DNA of 64,000 nt from Abelmoschus esculentus. Lineage: Eukaryota; Streptophyta; Magnoliopsida; Malvales; Malvaceae. The notes under the pieces are model-generated. The model worked only from the letters and a program-made list of their open reading frames with translations, was not told the origin of the DNA and did not search any database. Positions 57,284 to 64,000 of the stretch are shown here, piece by piece (the first letter of the stretch is position 1; every line of letters begins with the position of its first letter). A program made the translations under genes and the position numbers. The DNA is taken from assembly GCA_035048815.1 (NCBI GenBank), contig JAUCBN010000021.1, positions 4,371,501 to 4,435,500 of the forward strand. Reading direction: 5' to 3'.

Positions 57284-57949
57284 TATGGGTGAGTAAACCA
57301 CGATTCGACTCAAAAAAATTTAATAACTCGACTCGAAAAAATTTTAAATAAAGTTCGAGTTGTAAAATGGAAACTCGGATAACTCAAAATTTTTAGTAAT
57401 TAAGAATTTATTTTTAAGTTCAAGACGAGTCTTTCAATTTTTTATTATATATATATACATCGATATAAAAAATATAAAGAAATATTACCACATATATAAA
57501 AAAATATAAAGAAATATTTTTTTTATATGGACTCGTTCCATCACCTAGGATATTTAGATAATGTTTAAATCAAAGACTTTAAATTAGATGATTTGGACAA
57601 TGTTTATGTATAAATATGATATGGAAAAAATATATTATGTTTCTTAATTTAATTGGTTGAGGCCATATCCTAGGTGGTGGAACGGGTTCATGTAATAATT
57701 TCTCATATATACATATATCTTATATGGTTAAATAAAGTCATTTAAATTAGAACCATATCTTACTATAATATCATAAATAATTAAATTTTTATAGAAACTT
57801 GAAAATTCGAATCCATTTGACTCAACTCGAATTTCTTAAACTCGACTCAAATAAAAAATTTTTAAATAAAGTTTGAATTATAAAATACGACTCATCAACT
57901 CGAACAACTCAAAAGTTTTAAACTTGACTCAATCGAATACTCACCCCTA
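57284..57949. mobile_element. hAT-like MITE with a nested insert
   Basis: Ends TATGGGTGAGTAAA and ATACTCACCCCTA are inverted with one change in the terminal motif. The interior has the same GAGTCGAG-type phrases as 50942-51485. The 8-mers outside agree only in 5 of 8, so the duplication has decayed or an end has shifted. It contains the insert at 57538-57692. Confidence 0.65.
57538..57692. mobile_element. Small insert with inverted ends inside the MITE
   Basis: The left end GACTCGTTCCATCACCTAGG and right end CCTAGGTGGTGGAACGGGTT are inverted over about 24 bp with few mismatches. About 155 bp long, no coding. The superfamily is not clear from the flanks. Confidence 0.5.
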
Positions 57950-58657
57950 CCTATCACTCACCAATTTAACAATAAATCAGAAGAGAAAAATATATTAATT
58001 AATTCTAAATTAGTTTGAATTATGACATTATAAATTGAGTAAAGTGAACGAAAGATCCGCTCTGTAATGAACTAATAATTTTTTATTATATAGATATCAT
58101 AAAAATCTTATAAATTATTTTACTAATTAATTATAATAATATTTAAAAAGGGATCTAATTGTACAAGACAACTGACCTTTCTTGATTAGAGCGGGTATTG
58201 TGATGATTGTTATACAAATATTAAATTATCAAAAAAACAAATTAAAATTATACCACAAAATAAATAAAAATTATATTATAGAAATAAACAACCACAATAA
58301 GATATGTGAAAATATGAAATTTAAGTAAAGAAAAAATGTATCTAAAATTAAAAGTAGAAAGAAAATAGAGAAACACTTTAAAAAACTAAGGTTTTATATG
58401 TATTGTTATAATTTAAAAAAATAATGTAGAAAATGATAAACAATGCATTTAAAAGAGATAAAAAGAGATAAACTTCTCATTGCTAAACCTAAATTTATGT
58501 CTTAAACATCACAATTTTAAAGTCATGAGAAATTATTATATAGATTATATTTATTGTATCATCTATCGTTCATTCAATAAAATGTATTTATTTTAATATA
58601 ATTTTTAAATAATTATCCATTCTCATTGGATGAGATCATAAATGACATGGTGAGTAG

Positions 58658-59443
58658 TAGGGGTAAACGTTCGAGTGAGTCGAGTCAAAACATTTTGAGT
58701 TATTCGAGTTGAGTCATCATTTTTACAACTTGAACTTTTTTTTGAATTTTTTCGATTCGAGACAATTTTAGGAAGTTTGAGTCGAGTTTGATTCGATTCA
58801 ATTTTTGAGTCTATGTATAAATTTAATTATACTATTTATAATACTATAATATATTTTGACTCTAATTTAAACGACTTTCTATTTATATATACATACATAT
58901 TTTTTCATATTAATTTTTATATTTATAAATAATATTTTAAATTATTATATTATAATAATAATCAAATACCTTATGTATGAATATGTCATTTTATTAAATT
59001 ACTAGCCTCGTTAAAAAAATTCTTATCTAGAAAAGGCCAAAACGATATAAAAATAATAATAAATAAAATACAATAATACAAATACATAAATTAAAAAATA
59101 TAAAATAATTAACACAATTTAAATAATATAAAATATAAATAAAAATGTATTAAATAAATATGAAAAGTGACCATATCGTAAAGAAAAGAAAATTAAAATG
59201 TAAAAATAATAAAAAAGAGAAGATGTGACTGAAATAAAAACTGAAAATAAGACTACGAGGACTAAATGTGTAATTAGACTTTAAAAAAATTTTAGTTACT
59301 CGATTTTTCAGGTAACTCAAACTTTAAAAATTTGAACTCGACTCGAAATCGAAATTTTTTTAAGTTATTCGATTCAACTCGAATAACCCAAAATTAAAAA
59401 TAAATCGATTTTTTCGAGTCGATTTGAGTTTTACTCACCCCTA
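58658..59443. mobile_element. hAT-like MITE, longer copy
   Basis: Ends TAGGGGTAAACGTTCGAG and TTTACTCACCCCTA are inverted. Flanks GTGAGTAG (58650-58657) and GTGAACAA (59444-59451) agree in 5 of 8, all three differences being transitions. 786 bp; the middle is AT-rich filler. Confidence 0.65.
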
Positions 59444-59451
59444 GTGAACAA

Positions 59452-60779
59452 AGTTTATCTGATATTTCTTTTTCAAAATTGTCTTACATTTCTCCTTTGT
59501 ATATATACTAAGTTATTCGAATTCTAATCTAAATATCGAATACAATTATATATTTGATACAAGTATTATCATATATATTATGTATCGAATATAAATCTTA
59601 TATTTACAGAGTTTTTAAAGATCATATTCTATACCTAAATGTCAAACACAAAAACATAATAAAAAATATAAAATTCGAATCACATCAATTGCATGTATCG
59701 ATCTATATGTAGATATTTTCAGATATCTACTTTTCGTTACATCTCCATTATGAATCGTATGTCAATTTCATGACGGTCCAACTTTTATAATCATACATGT
59801 AAAGCATTCTTTATTATTTATTTGTAAATTGTGTTTTTAATATTATCCCATTCTAAGACATATGTCCTAAATGACCCAATGACAAGAAATGTCACACATA
59901 AACAAAAACAAACCAATCACAATCTTACAACTCCTGGCTAGCTCTTCCTGAGCCTAATTACAATGAAAGTTTAGTTTCTAAAATATAAAAATTTTAATCA
60001 TCAGTTTTGATATAAAATTCATTTTATACATATTTGTATAATAAATATTAAATATTAATCCTATCTAAGAGAGAGAAAAAAAATAAGGGAAAGAAGGAGA
60101 ATATTTGTAATAAATTTAGAACTCATGTTTAAAAAAAAATTAAAGATAAATAATTTAATTAATCGATCATATGTGTTTGTTTTACCTAGATAATTTATAT
60201 ATGGTGGTATTAACCAAATTGTATACTCAACTACTAGGTATTTACATATTTAAAATTGATGCGTGTATTTTAAATATAATTTATAAAATATTTTAGCTAT
60301 TAACGATTAATGTAGTAATTTTTTAAATAATGTAAAGATAATTATAAATTTATATTTATCTGTATATATTCTTAACCATTTTAAAATATATATAAAAATT
60401 ATAAACAAAACGATTCAACTTGAATTTTCCAGAATAATCGTCATCTTTTTTTTTATTAAGATAATATAATAATTAGACTAATAAAATTAACTTGATTAAT
60501 GATAAAAATTTATCGAGACGGATTTACTATATATGTGGAGGGGCTTTAGCCCCGTTTCATATTTTATTTTTCCATTATTTTTTAATAATTTAAGTTCAGA
60601 TAATATAATATATATATTTAAATTTAAAATTAAATTAAAATATTATCTTATAAATGAATTAAAATACTCAAAAGAATTAATAGTTCCATTGTCTCAATAA
60701 TTATAAAATATATTGACATTATTGTAATTGAATGTGTTATCCAATTAATCAAAAGTAACAAAATCCTTTCGAAAGGTCA
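59452..60779. other. AT-rich spacer
   Basis: No gene. A short perfect palindrome, GGGGCTTTAGCCCC-like, lies at about 60540-60553. Confidence 0.45.
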
Positions 60780-60970
60780 CCTACCCTTAAAAGTTGAGAT
60801 TTGGTACACCTTCTTACAAACTCTAATGACATATTGAAACGTGTAAGAACACCGTCACCGTCCACACAACACGTGGTGCCGCCACTTCATCCACCGTGTC
60901 TGATTTCCCACCACCATGCAACAGTGTGGAACAAAACATGAAAAGGATACTCCCATGTGAGAACAAATAT
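60780..60970. promoter_or_regulatory. Less AT-rich island with a G-box
   Basis: The segment holds ACACGTGGTGCCGCCAC (at about 60868), with the CACGTG core bound by plant bZIP and bHLH factors and an ACACGTGG flank typical of abscisic-acid response elements. Its composition is promoter-like, but the gene it would serve is not evident. Confidence 0.3.
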
Positions 60971-61489
60971 CATTATTTTAACTTATCCAAAAAATTTATT
61001 ATTATTTAATTATCTCAATGTTTAAATATGAGATTATGAGATATCGTACCAATTTGTGTAGAGTTCGAAACCAACATAGTTACTAATACTTAATTATAAA
61101 TGGAAACACTGTAGGAAAAACAAAGACATTTATTTTAATAACTATAATATATATCCTATTTGTTAATTGATAATTCATATTAAATATTCTCATAACTCAA
61201 CTTATTTTATTTATAAAATAAATATTCAAACTTTCAATGTTATATAATAAAATTATCAGTTCATGTCGTTAGACAGGGACATAAAAATTTATTTAAGAGG
61301 TGTTATTTTTTGAACAATATTTAAAAAGGTGTTAATTATATATTTTCTAATTTTTTATATAAAAATTATTAACATCCCACCTTTATATGTGGCTCCGCCC
61401 ATGTCGTTAGACTAACCGGTATCTGATGAGACGAAGCAATGGTTTAATAATATTTTTATAAGAGTATAAATTGTCTACCTTTGAATCAT

Positions 61490-61645
61490 GTCTCCATTGT
61501 ATCTCTACTTTAAATTAATAAGTTTAGAGTTTAAGGTTGTAAGTTAGGATTTAAAAAATTAAGATTATAGTGTATTTTTAAGACGTATGGTTTAAGACAT
61601 AAAAAATTAAGGTTGAATTTAATTTTTTTTTTTTAAATTTATTAA
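61490..61645. repeat. Degenerate repeat related to 51.69-51.96 kb
   Basis: Shares TTTAAATTA-TGAGTTTA-like and GTTTAAGGTT phrases with 51740-51800. Probably a second copy of the same dispersed element. Confidence 0.4.
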
Positions 61646-61699
61646 CATGAAGGATGAAAAGAAACCTGATTAAAAGGCACAAGATTTCAGTTTTCTTAT

Positions 61700-62120
61700 A
61701 AAGCCATTTCTTAATGTAGGCGTGCATTGTCTGGACGCGACATTTGTTGGTCGTCTTTTTCTTTGCTGCTTTGGTGTCTTTTTTTCGTTCCCCAACACAA
61801 TCTTAGGTTAAACAAAGAACAAAACAACAACAGCATGCATCATCACATGTACCACTTACAATTAGTTGAATGTCTTGTAATGAATGGTATCCTTGTATTT
61901 TTGTCTTTGTCTTTTATTTCTGCCTATTTTCCACACGAGATGTATTCTTTTTAGGGAAAACCCCTAAGGCAGCCAATGTTCGTTATTCCCAAGCTACTTT
62001 GATTCTATCAACACAGTTCGAACTGTGTTCTGTAATGGCAGAAAAAGAGCACTGGAAAGTAACAGTATTCCATCAACGTCAACATTTTCAACTATATGGA
62101 CACTTTCTAGATAGCTAGTT
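61700..62120 (+). other. Low-AT island of unknown nature
   Basis: Two short plus-strand frames (61727-61954, 61870-62118) overlap here. The first has a hydrophobic run but no known motif. The sequence is mixed in composition and not obviously repetitive. It could be an exon or UTR of a gene extending beyond this view. It contains a 20-bp palindrome at 62010-62029. Confidence 0.25.
62010..62029. repeat. Perfect 20-bp palindrome
   Basis: AACACAGTTCGAACTGTGTT is its own reverse complement. It could be a dimeric protein-binding site or chance; the setting is the low-AT island. Confidence 0.6.
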
Positions 62121-63089
62121 TAGGGGTGGAGTGGATATGCATCATCGGGGTTTTCTTCTACTCAAAATATCGATTTAGAAATTGAGTGTTAATTCGAGTC
62201 ACACATGATTTTAAAGATCATAAATTTATATTTATTTAAATAGATTTGTATTCAATTTAAGTGTTCGGGAGATTAAAAATAAGTTTAATTCATTTGTACT
62301 CATTTAAACAATGTGTTACTGTGTCAAAATATAATAATCATCATATTGAGAACTATAATAATTTTATGTCTAAAAATTTAATATTATAACTATTAAAGAT
62401 TAATATATAATTTGAATTCATGTATTAATCTCAAAAAAGTTGTTACTCAGTGAGTTTTGGACAGGCGCAATAGGAGTGTTCGTATAGGACCTACAATTTT
62501 GATAAATTATATTTATTAGTTACGTTAATCTTAAAATTTATTATAAAAATTTTAAAAATGTTCTTAATAAAGAAGAGTTATAATTGTTAAAATATTATAA
62601 TTATTTTTTAAATGTGATAATTGATTATAAAATTTTATTTATTATTCTTATTATTATTGTTTTTATAGAATTAATTCTGGACAGACGTAACAATAGCGAT
62701 CAAACATGGACCCCTAAAAGAAATAATTATTTTTAATGACCATATTTTTAGAACTAGTAGGAGTTATGAAAAATTACTTCTAAAATCACATTTTAATAAA
62801 TTACACAAAACCCCTAAAAGTTTTAAACTGCCATCGATGATACTGATTTTTTTTTCTGCCAATACATGTATAATTTGATTTGAATCTCATTCACATATTC
62901 AAATGTCTATCAAATAACAATCTTATTTTTTTTATTATTCCCACTAAAAGCTTATTAGAGATTTATTCAAGAATACAAAAACATGCAAATTTATTATCAT
63001 AATAAATTAATCAAAATATCATATGCATACAATAGGTCTTAGAACAATATAACTAACACATACAAAATAAGAGAAGTATCTTTGACCGT
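62121..63089. other. AT-rich spacer with a short direct repeat
   Basis: TTTTGGACAGGCG at about 62456 and TTCTGGACAGACG at about 62685 form a weak direct repeat about 230 bp apart. No gene. Confidence 0.4.
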
Positions 63090-63480
63090 TTAAGATAAAT
63101 TTTAGATGAATTATGTTTATCACGTCATTTATGATCCAGATTCATCAAAGATAAAGTAATTTTAAAATAACTACTGGCTCTTTAATTACATGTAGGCGAG
63201 AGATAAAATTCACCTTAAAAATAAGATGAAAAATTCTTATTGGATAGGATCATGGATGACGTTATGAACACAATTCATCTAATAATTTTTTTATAATTTA
63301 GGCGTAAAGTTTAAATGTAAGATGGAAAAAATTATTAGATGAAATCTATTCATCACGTCACTCGTGGTCCAATCAATCTGGTTCGTTCATCTTAAAGTAA
63401 CTATCTAATAACCAATCACTCTCTAATTACACTAGAAAAGAGGTGATAATTCACTTTAAAAAATAAAATGTACGAATCTA
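63090..63480. repeat. Tandem duplication, about 240-bp period
   Basis: 63103-63240 and 63340-63480 share ATGAATTATGTTTATCACGTCA / ATGAAATCTATTCATCACGTCA-like and TAAAATTCACCTTAAAAATAAGATG-like phrases, with about 75 percent identity by eye. The unit TCACGTCA...GGTCC also resembles part of 58590-58650. Likely a dispersed repeat in two copies. Confidence 0.5.
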
Positions 63481-64000
63481 GTTACTTGGATAAAAGAATG
63501 ATGTACATATGTTACAATTAATAAATACAATGGAGCGATATCCAAAGTCTAATTTTTTAATATTTTTAATTATCGATTGATGATTTAATAAAATAAGGTG
63601 ATAAATATCTTAAATAAAATCAAAATCAAGATATAAATATTATAAATAAAATAAAATAAGTTAAAAATGTTGTTTTATAAAACTTTTTCACAATACATGA
63701 TATAAATTAATAATTAATAAATTAAACGTGGATAGTTATAAAAAACTTTTTTTTCAGATTTTTATTGAAAACTTGATACGTCATCAAGAAGAGATAAAAT
63801 TTTTGTCCCTGAAATACATATACGCGTGCCTTAGAAGAGTCAAACAAATTGAGAGAATTAAGGGTAGAAGATAAAGATTAAAAAAGACATTTGGGTCAAA
63901 TTAAGACGCTTCAGAGGGAGAAATCATGATATTTTTTTATTTATTATTTTTATATATTATGAGAAGAGGTTTATCAAAATGAATTCACCCGGTTTATATA
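63481..64000. other. AT-rich window end
   Basis: No supported feature. Confidence 0.5.

Overview
The window looks like AT-rich nuclear DNA from a dicot plant. The evidence is nested Ty1/copia and Ty3/gypsy retrotransposons, a plant LINE, Mutator-like and hAT-like elements, and three low-copy plant gene candidates. Repeats with TATCGATAC-type motifs suggest a Malvaceae genome such as cotton, but nothing here proves the species. Nearly every reading frame outside the genes is transposon debris or chance.

Layout. 1-8.7 kb: decayed LTR retrotransposons, namely a minus-strand SIRE-like copia gag with its LTR, a short gypsy element that keeps both LTRs and only gag, and gypsy LTR pieces. 8.8-19.6 kb: two copies of one copia element in tandem, LTR-internal-LTR-internal-LTR, each later hit by a gypsy LTR (11.05-12.4 kb and 13.36-15.36 kb). 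19.6-21.5 kb: AT-rich spacer. 21.5-23.2 kb: a Mutator-like element with long inverted ends, a 9-bp target duplication and exon-like interior segments. 23.8-27.3 kb: the gene island, with an IWS1-like transcription elongation gene (+) and a short PPR-like gene (-) whose last exon is duplicated downstream. 27.5-29.1 kb: a second Mutator-like element whose inverted arms each carry a tRNA-like Pol III module. 29.3-33.3 kb: SIRE-like copia LTR and gag, then a gypsy LTR piece. 34.0-35.1 kb: a second IWS1-like gene, paralogous to the first. 35.9-38.2 kb: LINE fragments split by a copia solo LTR. 38.8-45.3 kb: gypsy pol split by a complete but dead copia element with an AGGAT target duplication. 45.9-46.7 kb: a third Mutator-like element. 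47-60 kb: gene-poor, AT-rich DNA holding a cluster of hAT-like MITEs. 60-64 kb: AT-rich DNA with two more complex islands, possibly flanking a gene beyond the window.

Function. The only likely functional proteins are the two IWS1-like factors (nuclear, transcription elongation) and the PPR-like protein (probably organellar RNA metabolism). The two IWS1-like genes are uninterrupted single-exon frames on the same strand about 10 kb apart, which suggests a retrocopy followed by local duplication. The most unusual structures are the tRNA-like modules inside Mutator-like inverted repeats, the candidate gene-capturing Mutator-like element next to the IWS1-like gene, the duplicated terminal exon of the PPR-like gene, and a TGACG-rich 33-bp tandem array inside a gypsy solo LTR.
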